Positions 54,299-62,260 of a stretch of DNA of 64,000 nt are shown here, one piece after another (the stretch's first letter is position 1; each line of letters begins with the position of its first letter). Below the pieces are notes generated by a model, which was given only the letters and a program-made list of their open reading frames with translations, had not been told where the DNA came from and ran no database searches. Both the position numbers and the translations under genes were made by a program. The DNA is from Cytobacillus pseudoceanisediminis (GTDB taxonomy: Bacteria > Bacillota > Bacilli > Bacillales > Cytobacillaceae): the NCBI RefSeq assembly GCF_023516215.1, contig NZ_CP097350.1, forward strand, positions 1 through 64,000. Reading direction: 5' to 3'.

Positions 54299-55717
54299 AT
54301 GAATTTAAAGTTAAAGAAAGTATATACCGTATCAAAAAAAGGGAAGCCAGAGAAACCTCGACTTTTCCTTCAACATCTTGTATGTGAAGCTGCCGGTTTT
54401 AAGGTGAAAGGTGAAGTGTATATTAAAATAAATGAGTTAACTGAAGAGGTAGTATTGCAAAATTTTCCGTTTGAAGATGGAGAAGATGTTCATACTGTTC
54501 ATGTGGCTTGTAGAAAGAGCAAGATAAGCGGAAAAGAACGGCCTCTAGTTGATACTGCCGGAGATAAATATTGTTCTTTTCTTGATATTAATCAAAAAAT
54601 AGAAGTTAATGTTTATAAACAAGGCAATAAAGGACAGGTAATTATACGTCCCCTTGAATATAAGTTATTTGAAAACAGCACAATACCAACTCCGAGAAAC
54701 GAGCGGATCAAATTATTATCTATTTGTGCAGGAGCTGGTGTGGGAACTAGTGTTTTGGAGGATACAGGATATTTTTCCGCTGTTCAAGAGATAGAATTAG
54801 AGGATGATTCGGCTGAAGTATTACTCCATAACTTCCCTAATTCGACGGTTTTCTGTGGTGATCTTCGTGATTGTCAAGATTTAGCCGAAGTCGATATGGC
54901 ATTCATTACAGCGCCATGCAGCGAACATAGTAGTTTAGGCTTCCAAGAGGGTAATGTAATGAACGATTTAGTCCTTGCAACTGCAAAGATCATTCAATCC
55001 TCAAAAGCTGAAGTTTTATTCTTTGAAAATGTTCCTCAATACTATAAAAGTAATGCCTGGGAATCGCTAAAAAACCTATTAAAGGACGATTATCCATTCT
55101 GGGGTCAAAAAGAACTGGAAGCATGGGATTTAGGATCCCTTGCCACAAGGAAAAGGACGTATGCTGTAGCATTTAAAGATGAAAAGAGATTCCTGTCATT
55201 TGACTTCCCAGTTGCTCCTAAACTCAGAAGGAAAAAATTAAAAGATTTTCTTGACCGCTCAAGTGTGCAGCATGAATGGAAGAGTGTAAGAAAATTTATG
55301 GATTCTTTTAACAGTCGTGAAGCCTGGAAGGATAGAAGCTTGGATCTAACTTTTGTTGGTAAGGATGCAGAAAGGATACAATGCATTCCGAAACGGTATA
55401 CAAGTCAGTGTGCTTCAAATAGTCATGTTTTAAGTGACAATGGTGAGAATTTCCGATTTCTTTCAATTGATGAAATAAAGAGAATAATGGGGATTCCGGA
55501 CCATTTTACTTTCACGGAAAATATACAAAAAATAAGAAAGTATGAAATGCTTGGTCAAAGTGTTGATGGAAGGGTTATTAAAGCCATCGCGAATCGGCTA
55601 GCATATACTTTTATGAAAGTTAAAACTAAAGCTTCAACTGCTACTGAAACATTAAAGAAGCATGTTCAGAGCTACAGTGTTAGTAATTGTGGTCAGCTTG
55701 AACTTTTGCTCTCCTAG
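54299..55717 (+). CDS. C5-cytosine DNA methyltransferase-like protein
   Basis: A 472-residue protein. After an N-terminal domain of about 135 residues, the C5-MTase motifs appear in order: motif I SICAGAGVGTSVLE, motif IV TAPCSEHSSLG (PCS instead of the usual PCQ, with the catalytic Cys), motif VI FFENVPQY, motif VIII LATRKRTYAVAF and the final GQSVDGRVIKAIANRLA. It likely methylates cytosine to block host restriction after transfer. No cognate endonuclease is adjacent. ATG start with a TGGAGG site. Confidence 0.8.
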   Translation: MNLKLKKVYTVSKKGKPEKPRLFLQHLVCEAAGFKVKGEVYIKINELTEEVVLQNFPFEDGEDVHTVHVACRKSKISGKERPLVDTAGDKYCSFLDINQKIEVNVYKQGNKGQVIIRPLEYKLFENSTIPTPRNERIKLLSICAGAGVGTSVLEDTGYFSAVQEIELEDDSAEVLLHNFPNSTVFCGDLRDCQDLAEVDMAFITAPCSEHSSLGFQEGNVMNDLVLATAKIIQSSKAEVLFFENVPQYYKSNAWESLKNLLKDDYPFWGQKELEAWDLGSLATRKRTYAVAFKDEKRFLSFDFPVAPKLRRKKLKDFLDRSSVQHEWKSVRKFMDSFNSREAWKDRSLDLTFVGKDAERIQCIPKRYTSQCASNSHVLSDNGENFRFLSIDEIKRIMGIPDHFTFTENIQKIRKYEMLGQSVDGRVIKAIANRLAYTFMKVKTKASTATETLKKHVQSYSVSNCGQLELLLS

Positions 55718-55736
55718 TTTAGGAGGGCTTTTTTGT
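55708..55736 (+). terminator. Terminator overlapping the methyltransferase stop codon
   Basis: GCTCTCCT (55708-55715) pairs with AGGAGGGC (55721-55728), then T run; the stop codon TAG lies in the loop. Confidence 0.85.
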
Positions 55737-56016
55737 TTCCATTCTCATAAAAATTCCCACTCAATAACAAAAAAGCCACTAGTAATTAGGAAAGTATAAG
55801 AGGAGTCTATTATTTATGTTCAAATGACAGTACAGCTACAATCAAAGTTGGAGTATTTGCAAATAAATTAATTTGTTAAATGCTACCAATGGTTAAATGT
55901 GATGTAAGATGCATTGTAATTTATTACCTTAGGAAGTAAAATTAAAAGTGAATTTGGAAAAAAGTTAAAGTAACTCAATGCGCAAGGAAATAATAATAAA
56001 AAGTAGGTGTTTTAGT
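55737..56016. other. Intergenic region, no gene seen
   Basis: AT-rich, with no clear coding region or strong hairpin. It precedes the decayed secreted-protein gene and probably holds its promoter. Confidence 0.5.
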
Positions 56017-56277
56017 ATGAAAGTGATAAGCAAGTTATTGGTAGTTTTTTTCTTAACATTTATATTCGTAGGAAACAGTACTATAGCCAAAGAAAATAAT
56101 TTTGAGGAAATACAAAAAAAATACCTAACGCTACTGAAGTATTAACTGATGAGAATCTAACTAAAGCAGAAGTTGAAGAACTGGAAGAACTCTCAAGAAA
56201 AATCGAAAAAGATATGGCAGCTAACCCTGATAAGGTTATGTATGCAACTCCAGTGGATGATAACTAAATTCATCCCG
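56017..56277 (+). pseudogene. Decayed duplicate of the secreted-protein gene
   Basis: Starts MKVISKLLVVFFLTFIFVGN, very like the intact gene at 56763, and shares the upstream AAGTAGGTGTTTTAGT sequence. A missing base near 56120-56128 shifts the frame (KKY then LTLLKY and stop); restored, the text follows NATEVLTDENLTKAE. The copy also ends at an in-frame TAA at 56266-56268, where the intact gene has TTA, so its C-terminal half is lost. A tandem duplicate in decay. Confidence 0.7.
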
Positions 56278-56762
56278 CGATCTGCATCATCGATGCCTTA
56301 ATTATTGCTGGTTTGACCAATTCCTCAGAGGAAATGTTAGGTCCTGAAATTAAAGATGAAATCTGAAGACCTTTGTTTTTAATAATCTCCGAAAAACACG
56401 TTCTTACGAGAGGTAGGGGCGTTTTTTCTTGTTCAATTAACAATTGGTTATGTTCAAGATCAGCTGCCGAATCAGGCAGCTTTTCTCATTGAGCTAAAGT
56501 GGCAGGATTTCTGCAATACAGGAACCCGTACATGATAAAATGCAAAAGCTTATAATTTTTATAATTCAAATTACAAAAAATCACAGGACACTATGTGAAT
56601 TTTGGTAAAATTTGAATAATTTGGGTATATTTGAGTGATTTATATAACGTTGATTTTATCTATTGTAAATTATTACCACTGAGAGTATGATATTAAGTGA
56701 ATCGCGATTCGAAGTTAATGTCTCATTTTGAAAGAAACTATTTATAAGTAGGTGTTTTAGTT
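56278..56762. other. Intergenic remnants, no gene seen
   Basis: No convincing gene. A weak terminator-like hairpin lies at 56385-56430 and a better one (AGCTGCC with GGCAGCT) at 56462-56486. The rest is AT-rich and probably contains the promoter of the gene at 56763. Confidence 0.5.
56462..56486 (+). terminator. Intrinsic terminator
   Basis: AGCTGCC (56462-56468) pairs with GGCAGCT (56475-56481), then TTTCTC. Confidence 0.7.
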
Positions 56763-57329
56763 ATGAAAGCTATAAGTAAAGTACTGTTAGTTCTCTCCTT
56801 TGCTTTTTTATTCGTAGGAAGTAGTGCTGCAGCCGAAGAAAATAATTTTGAGAAAATACAAAAAAAATATCCTAATGCTACTGAAGTATTGACTGACGAG
56901 AATCTAGCAGAATCAGAAACTAAAGAGCTAGAAGAACTTTCAAAGAAAGTAGAGAAAGATATGGCAGAGAATCCAGATAAGGTTATGTATGCTACTCCAG
57001 TGGATGATAACTTAATACAGCCCATGGTAGCATTGCCATATAGTTATACGTTTCGATTTCAATCAGCAAGTCTTCAGGGAAGTTCTTTTACACCTATGAA
57101 ATATACATTTATTAAAAATAGTATATCTAATAGTTCTCAAGTTCCGGTTACATTTAGTCTCTACACTAGTGATGGAACTTTTGTAGGTAGTAGGATTTAT
57201 CCTGCTGGCACTACAAGTACTTCTTCTATTAATATCACACGAGGAAAGACCTATAAATTTGTTTTATCAGGAACCTCAGGATGGTGGAAAGAAGGAAGAG
57301 GAACCATTACTGAATCATTATATCAATAA
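56763..57329 (+). CDS. Secreted protein of unknown function
   Basis: The product of 188 residues has a signal peptide (AISKVLLVLSFAFLFVGSSAAA), an acidic helical propeptide-like region (residues 25-75) and a beta-rich C-terminal domain with many Ser/Thr (PYSYTFRFQSASLQGSSF, then TSSINITRGKTYKFVLSG). The layout recalls small secreted Bacillus proteins with a beta-sandwich. Function unknown. A 14-bp hairpin terminator follows at 57361. Confidence 0.65.
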   Translation: MKAISKVLLVLSFAFLFVGSSAAAEENNFEKIQKKYPNATEVLTDENLAESETKELEELSKKVEKDMAENPDKVMYATPVDDNLIQPMVALPYSYTFRFQSASLQGSSFTPMKYTFIKNSISNSSQVPVTFSLYTSDGTFVGSRIYPAGTTSTSSINITRGKTYKFVLSGTSGWWKEGRGTITESLYQ

Positions 57330-57360
57330 TTAAAAAATTCTTGGAACCTAGATAAATTAT

Positions 57361-57404
57361 AAACTCCTCCGAATACACATAACAAATTAATTCGGAGGAG
57401 TTTA
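57361..57404 (+). terminator. Perfect hairpin terminator
   Basis: AAACTCCTCCGAAT (57361-57374) pairs perfectly with ATTCGGAGGAGTTT (57390-57403). Usable in both directions. Confidence 0.85.
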
Positions 57405-57614
57405 TGCTCTTGGGAAATAGTAGGCTGTTAGATAAATGAACTAATTTTAGATCTGAGCACCATATTAAAGCAAATTCGCTTTTGAGGGAGTTTTATTATT
57501 AACCGTTACAACTTCAAAAAATAAGTAAGTAACCACACTGAAAAATGTTATAGCCACTTCAATTACGGTCTGAGTTCAGTTAATAAGGGCTAAATTAATG
57601 AAAAATTTATAAAT

Positions 57615-58046
57615 TTACTTTAACAGCCTTAATTCGTAAGCTTTATCAATGAAAGGAATTATATCCTCCAAATTATCAACCCATTCTAATCTTATATAAG
57701 CCTCCCCAGGAGTGGGCTTTGTACCATCGGTATCCTGGTAGTCCCTCTGCAATAATTCATCAATTTCTTGCTGGATAGAGATTGCAGCTTGGGTATGAAG
57801 CTTTTTCCCAAGATGAAGAACTAGACATACATGTCTTGCAGCGGTTAAAGACAAAAATTTAAAGGAGCCTTTTTTACTAATATAACCTATGCAATCCGTT
57901 CGTTCGCCTTGCTTATAGCGAGCGTGATAATCCTCAACTTCCTCCCTATATGTACTTTTATTATATAGATACTCATCAACTTCTCTTGCTAGCTCTCTTG
58001 CTTTAGTAGTCTTAAAGAGATCGAAAAAATAATCTTTTGTTTTCAA
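57615..58046 (-). CDS. Hypothetical protein, 143 aa
   Basis: A soluble protein on the minus strand. The start at 58046 is ATG with only a GGGGGTATGATG-like site upstream. It contains RHVCLVLHLGKKLHTQAAISIQ and an acidic C-terminal part; no family recognised. It is transcribed away from the RsfA gene. Confidence 0.5.
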   Translation of the reverse strand: MKTKDYFFDLFKTTKARELAREVDEYLYNKSTYREEVEDYHARYKQGERTDCIGYISKKGSFKFLSLTAARHVCLVLHLGKKLHTQAAISIQQEIDELLQRDYQDTDGTKPTPGEAYIRLEWVDNLEDIIPFIDKAYELRLLK

Positions 58047-58225
58047 AACATCATACCCCCATTACCTCATAACGTATAGTCTTAATTATACATATGAAAC
58101 AAGCCTATCGTTTGAATTTTGAACCTAATGATGTTTTTAGCTTTACATCATGCTTTATTGCCTTCTACATTTGTAAATCCATTCATACTTATATTTATAT
58201 AAGAAATTATTGGGAGGTAAGGGCC

Positions 58226-58758
58226 GTGACTAAAACAAGACAAGATGCTTGGACCGGGGAAGAGGATGAGCTACTAGCAAATGTAGTACTTTCAAATATT
58301 CGAACCGGGGAACACAATTAAAGGCATTTGAGGAGGTAGGTAAGCAACTATCAAGAACCGCTTCTGCCTGTGGCTTTAGGTGGAATGCTTGTGTTAGAAG
58401 GCAGTATAAAGAGGAGATTATAAAAGCAAAAACACAACGAAAAGAGTTAACTCCAACTCAGCCAGATAATACTACAAAGAAAATTGGACAGATATTTAGT
58501 AGGAGGCCCTCACCCTCTGGAGATATTATTGAACTTCAAGTACTTATCAATAATATTGAATTATTGTATAAGAAAGCTTTTGAAGGAGAGGAACAACATA
58601 ACCAAGTCGATACGCTAAAAAAACAAGTTCTATTTTTAAAAGAGGAAAACCAAAAATTATCAGCAGAGAAAGATAAACTCGAAAAAGAATATAACAAGCT
58701 AAAAGAAATAATAGAATCTTCTACTAGGTTACTTACCTCGGGAGCCCGACTTAAATAG
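58226..58758 (+). CDS. RsfA-family prespore transcriptional regulator; frameshifted
   Basis: About 177 residues from GTG 58226 (GGGAGG site) when one G is added to the run at 58306-58309, giving [20 protein letters not shown]. The N terminus ([16 protein letters not shown]) is an SANT/Myb-like DNA-binding domain as in RsfA of Bacillus, and the second half is a coiled coil ([19 protein letters not shown]). RsfA modulates prespore genes in sporulation, so a plasmid copy could adjust plasmid or host gene expression during sporulation. Confidence 0.75.
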
Positions 58759-58842
58759 AAACTTAACAATCTCTTCCTCAGGTGTTGAATATTTCCACTA
58801 GTCATGTTTTAATTTAGGTACAACAACTGGATATCCAAAGGA

Positions 58843-58896
58843 AGCCCCCTATCAAACAAGCCGAAATACCTTCGGTTTCTTTGTAGGGGGCTTTTT
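58843..58896 (+). terminator. Terminator of the RsfA-family gene
   Basis: AGCCCCCTA (58843-58851) pairs with TAGGGGGCT (58884-58892) around an inner CCGAAATACCTTCGG hairpin, then five T. Confidence 0.8.
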
Positions 58897-58985
58897 GTCG
58901 TCTATTCGACATTTATCTGGTTAAAAGGCCAAAGTATATTAGAATTACCTGTCTTGTTTTGTTATGATAGAAAATATAGCATCTA

Positions 58986-59100
58986 TAGACATAATAGTGT
59001 TAATTCACTATAAAATGGCAAAAAAACCCACCAGAGGCTTTCATTTAATCTCTTCCAGTTTGGCCGCTGAAAGATTAAATGAAATTCAATAGGCGGGATT
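58986..59100 (+). promoter_or_regulatory. rep promoter and leader hairpin
   Basis: Promoter TAGACA-N17-TATAAA (58986-59014). The leader folds into a long stem: CCCACC (59028 region) with GGCGGG (59092 region) and inside it TTTCATTTAATCT with AGATTAAATGAAA (59039-59084). It could be the target of a copy-number control RNA or an attenuator. No T run follows. Confidence 0.6.
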
Positions 59101-59206
59101 TCTCATACTTGATAATTTAATTCATATTTTAACAGTTTGAATTACTTATTTCAAGAAGGAATCTCCGTTCAGAGCCTTACGGGTAAATGATTTGGAGGTT
59201 TTAATT

Positions 59207-60206
59207 TTGAAAGATGCTCGTCCTAATCTAAAGGGGGAAAATTATCCTCTTATCTATTACCGTCCTGTCAAAGAAGATCTAAAAATTGAAAAATCCAGGT
59301 GGTTAATAGACAAAACAGGTCAATTTAAAGAATTTTTTTATCATGATCCTGTAGTTAATAAAATCCTTTTTAATGAAGAGAAGGTTAAAGAATTTAGCTT
59401 AGATGGTTATGGTCAAAACATTGAATTCGAAGATCGGAATTTTACAATCATACATAACTACCTTATTCATTTTTGGCAGCACTTTCTTAAAGCAGATGGT
59501 TTGGCACTGTTTATCACACTTAAAAGCTATTGTATTGAGAAAGACTATTGCTGGCCAGCATTAAAGACTCTGCAGCTTCAGTGTTCTTTTGGTTCTGTAA
59601 ACACTGTTAAAAGCAGGTTAAGTCTTTTAGAAAGATATGGATTTGTATTCAGATTTAACTGCATGTCTGCAGATGAGAAGAAAAAATATGGATGAAACTC
59701 CAATTTATAAAGTGAGAAGACGGGTGCCATTTCTTCCGAAGGAATTGTATGAAGAGCTTCCGGAGGAACTAAAGAGAAGGCATGATGACTTTATGGAAAA
59801 GTATATGTCTGTTTATAGCCCAGACAACCTTGGAAATGTCGTTAATTATGAAGGGATTTATGAGGACTTTATTGAACAGGGAGAAACGTTCCATAAGCCG
59901 GTAAAAAAGAGAAATGCCGCGGTACAAAAACATAAACTAGATATCAAAGAATCAATGACAACTGATGACTTGAATCTTACAAAGCAGGTATTGGAATACA
60001 TACAAGCTAAAATTTCGAAACCATCTTTCGATACCTGGTTTAAAGATTCTTTATTTAAAAACCGTGATTCCGTGATTACACTTTATGCACAAAATAAATT
60101 TGCGGCTAGCTGGATTAATGATAGACATATAGATTTAATTACACAGGCGTTGAATGATTTAAATATTAATTTCTTAGATATCAAAATTATTTCTATTGAA
60201 GAGTAG
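59207..60206 (+). CDS. Replication initiator with wHTH and DnaA N-terminal-like domain; frameshifted
   Basis: About 332 residues from TTG 59207, chosen because GGAGG lies ten bases upstream. A winged helix occupies residues 85-150 (HFLKADGLALFITLKSYCIE, then VKSRLSLLERYGFVF). The C-terminal 70 residues match DnaA domain I: VLEYIQAKISKPSFDTWFKD and NKFAASWINDRH. An indel in the A run near 59682-59688 splits it. Replication initiators of large Bacillus plasmids share this layout; the iterons and DnaA box lie directly downstream. DnaA domain I may recruit the host helicase. Confidence 0.75.
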
Positions 60207-60232
60207 AGGGATCATTTCCTCTACTCTTTTTC
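60200..60232 (+). terminator. rep terminator
   Basis: GAGTAGAGG pairs with CCTCTACTC (60200-60226), then a T-rich tail. Confidence 0.8.
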
Positions 60233-60282
60233 TATATAAATATATATATTAAAGTCTTTTTAAAGATTTATATTATTCGGCA

Positions 60283-60517
60283 TCATCTTATGATGGGGGT
60301 GGGTCAGGAAATGACGCCCGGAAAATCCGCCTATCATTTCCTGACTGGCTAGGGTGTCATCTCCTGACAGGCGGATTTATTAACAAAATAGAGATTTCTT
60401 GTGGATAAGTCCGCCCGTCATTTCCTGATAGGCGTAGCCCGTCATTTCCTGACGGGTGGGGGTCATTTCATGATGGGTCCGCCTGTCATCTTATGATGGG
60501 TAGGTGTCATTCCTTGA
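60283..60517. repeat. Replication origin: nine iterons and a DnaA box
   Basis: Nine 11-bp iterons of the type TCATTTCCTGA (variants TCATCTTATGA, TCATCTCCTGA, TCATTCCTTGA) lie at 60283, 60334, 60357, 60418, 60442, 60463, 60486 and 60507, with one inverted copy at 60304-60314. A perfect DnaA box, TGTGGATAA (TTATCCACA on the other strand), lies at 60400-60408. An AT-rich segment follows. This is the expected layout of an iteron-type origin served by the adjacent initiator. Confidence 0.8.
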
Positions 60518-60561
60518 TGGGTAGTATTGTGGAATAATCTGAGATGAGTCACTTATCATTC

Positions 60562-60738
60562 TTGTCTAAATAGAAAACAAAGGATATAATACCAATATAT
60601 TCATTTCATTTTTTTCATTTTATGGCAATCCTATGAGGATTAGCGGGTATTTTTAATCATTAGCAGCCTTTGCGGTTGATGGATAAATAGCTTTTTTATT
60701 GCTATTTTTTCAGAAACTTCAAGGGCTTTTTTGTGTTT
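60562..60738 (+). promoter_or_regulatory. Type A structured leader, copy 5
   Basis: Promoter TTGTCT-N17-TATAAT (60562-60590), U-rich tract, GCAATCC-loop-GGATTAGCGGG (60624-60647), then a terminator stem: AGCCTTTGCGG (60664-60674) pairs with CAAGGGCT (60720-60727), then T run. Upstream of the ArdC-like gene. Confidence 0.7.
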
Positions 60739-60829
60739 TCAAAGCAATTGAAGATGGTCGTATTCAAAGAGAATGGGTTTCCTATTCTCTTTTTTATATA
60801 TACACACTAAAAGATAGGGGCTGTTGTAC

Positions 60830-61723
60830 ATGGCAAATCGTCAAGGTAAGAGCAAGAGATGGAGCAAAGGAGGTCCAAGCGTTGAAGAAAGAGTAAAAGA
60901 ACTTGTTTCTGTCCTGGATGAAGGTGTAAGAAACTTTGAATATTCTCCAGAAGAATTCAAAGCTCTTTTAGAAATGAAAGCACTGATGCCGAATTACTCT
61001 TTTAAAAACATTATGGTTGCTAAAACTCAATTTCCAAATGCCAGCTATATAGCGAGCTTCAAACGTTGGAATGAGTTAGGCCGCAATATCAAACTAGGTT
61101 CTAAAGCCATTAGAATCTTCAAGCCGAAATTCATAAAGGTGAAAGATGAACAAGGCAATGAAACCGGTGAAACACAGTTAGGTGGTTTCATAACTGTTCC
61201 AGTTTTCGCGCTTGAACAGACGGAAGGAGATCCGCTTCCTATTGATAAGGTGATTATAAAGCTTGAAGGCGATTCTGAGGCAGCTAGAGAGATTATTGAA
61301 TATGCTGAACAGATTGCTGAAGAAGATAATTGTCCAATCAAATATGGAGACGCGCAAGGAGCCAATGGTTACTATAGCCGAGCAAACCATGAAATCGTCG
61401 TTAGTGACACTTTAAGTGTTAATCATAGATGCAAGACATTAGTACATGAATTGGTGCATTCAAAGGTGCATCGATATGATACTACGTCTTCTACATCGGA
61501 GAAGGAAGTTGTTGCAGAAGGAACAGCCTTTATTGTTTGTTCATTCTTCGGCTTAGACACATCAGATTATTCCTTCCGATATGTTAACTCATGGAGCAAA
61601 CATGACCCCGATTCTCTTTTAAATTACGGATCTATGATTTGTGATATTTCAGGACGAATCATAAATGAGTTTAGAACTTTAATGGAAGCGAATAAACAGG
61701 AAAAAAATCTTCAAACAGCTTAG
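60830..61723 (+). CDS. ArdC-like antirestriction protein with metallopeptidase domain
   Basis: About 297 residues from ATG 60830. The N-terminal half matches the ArdC single-strand DNA-binding domain (YSFKNIMVAKTQFPNASY, RNIKLGSKAIRIFKP). The C-terminal half has the zinc motif HELVHSKVHR, as in ArdC/ImmA-IrrE-type metalloproteins. ArdC proteins protect single-stranded plasmid DNA from host restriction during transfer. A Type A leader precedes it and a helicase follows, matching a leading-region gene set. RBS is weak (GGGGCTGTTGT). Confidence 0.8.
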   Translation: MANRQGKSKRWSKGGPSVEERVKELVSVLDEGVRNFEYSPEEFKALLEMKALMPNYSFKNIMVAKTQFPNASYIASFKRWNELGRNIKLGSKAIRIFKPKFIKVKDEQGNETGETQLGGFITVPVFALEQTEGDPLPIDKVIIKLEGDSEAAREIIEYAEQIAEEDNCPIKYGDAQGANGYYSRANHEIVVSDTLSVNHRCKTLVHELVHSKVHRYDTTSSTSEKEVVAEGTAFIVCSFFGLDTSDYSFRYVNSWSKHDPDSLLNYGSMICDISGRIINEFRTLMEANKQEKNLQTA

Positions 61724-61752
61724 TTTTTTCTGAGAAAGGAAGTGCAGAACCA

Positions 61753-61992
61753 ATGCACCAGGTTTCTTCTTTTCAATTAGAGGAGTACGCCAGCCAGAAG
61801 TTTTTCGTGGAGTATGTTGATTCCCTGCCTCTCGGAAGCTTGTTCAGAATCCATATGAGTAATGGTGTAATTCATAATCTGACTACCGGCTGTTATGACT
61901 CAATTGAAAAGGCAAGGCAAGAAGTTATTACGGCATTTAAAGAATTTTTAGATGGGAGCATTAATACGGATGATATTCATATTGGAGACTGA
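61753..61992 (+). CDS. Hypothetical small protein, 79 aa
   Basis: ATG with AAAGGAAGTGC upstream. Soluble, no family recognised. Overlaps the next gene by 23 bases. Confidence 0.5.
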   Translation: MHQVSSFQLEEYASQKFFVEYVDSLPLGSLFRIHMSNGVIHNLTTGCYDSIEKARQEVITAFKEFLDGSINTDDIHIGD

Positions 61993-62167
61993 GTATGAAG
62001 ATTTTTCGATAAAAGTCTACTATATCAACGAAGGTGACCACAATGGAAAGTTTCAAGCTCTTGTGAGCCCTCTATCTATCCAAACGACTTTTCAGGATAC
62101 AGTAGGAGGAGCTATTGATCGTGCACTCTTAAAGATCCACAAACAGCTTAAAGAGTATGTTCATTAA
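61970..62167 (+). CDS. Hypothetical small protein, 65 aa
   Basis: The start is uncertain: ATG 61970 is the best in-frame ATG, inside the end of the previous gene; no clear ribosome site is visible. Soluble beta-rich protein with QTTFQDTVGGAIDRALLKI near the end. No family recognised. Confidence 0.45.
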   Translation: MIFILETEYEDFSIKVYYINEGDHNGKFQALVSPLSIQTTFQDTVGGAIDRALLKIHKQLKEYVH

Positions 62168-62260
62168 GAAAACTATATAGGGAGGTGTATCCCTGCCTCA
62201 TTTGAGATAGGGATCGCCAGCTGGCATACCTTATTCAATTTGGTGCAGGGAGTCAGCAGC

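Noticed and set aside
54299..55717. A complete restriction-modification system
   Set aside because: The C5 methyltransferase has no adjacent endonuclease gene.
59028..59098. Intrinsic terminator before rep
   Set aside because: The stem is strong but is not followed by a T run; a regulatory leader is more likely.
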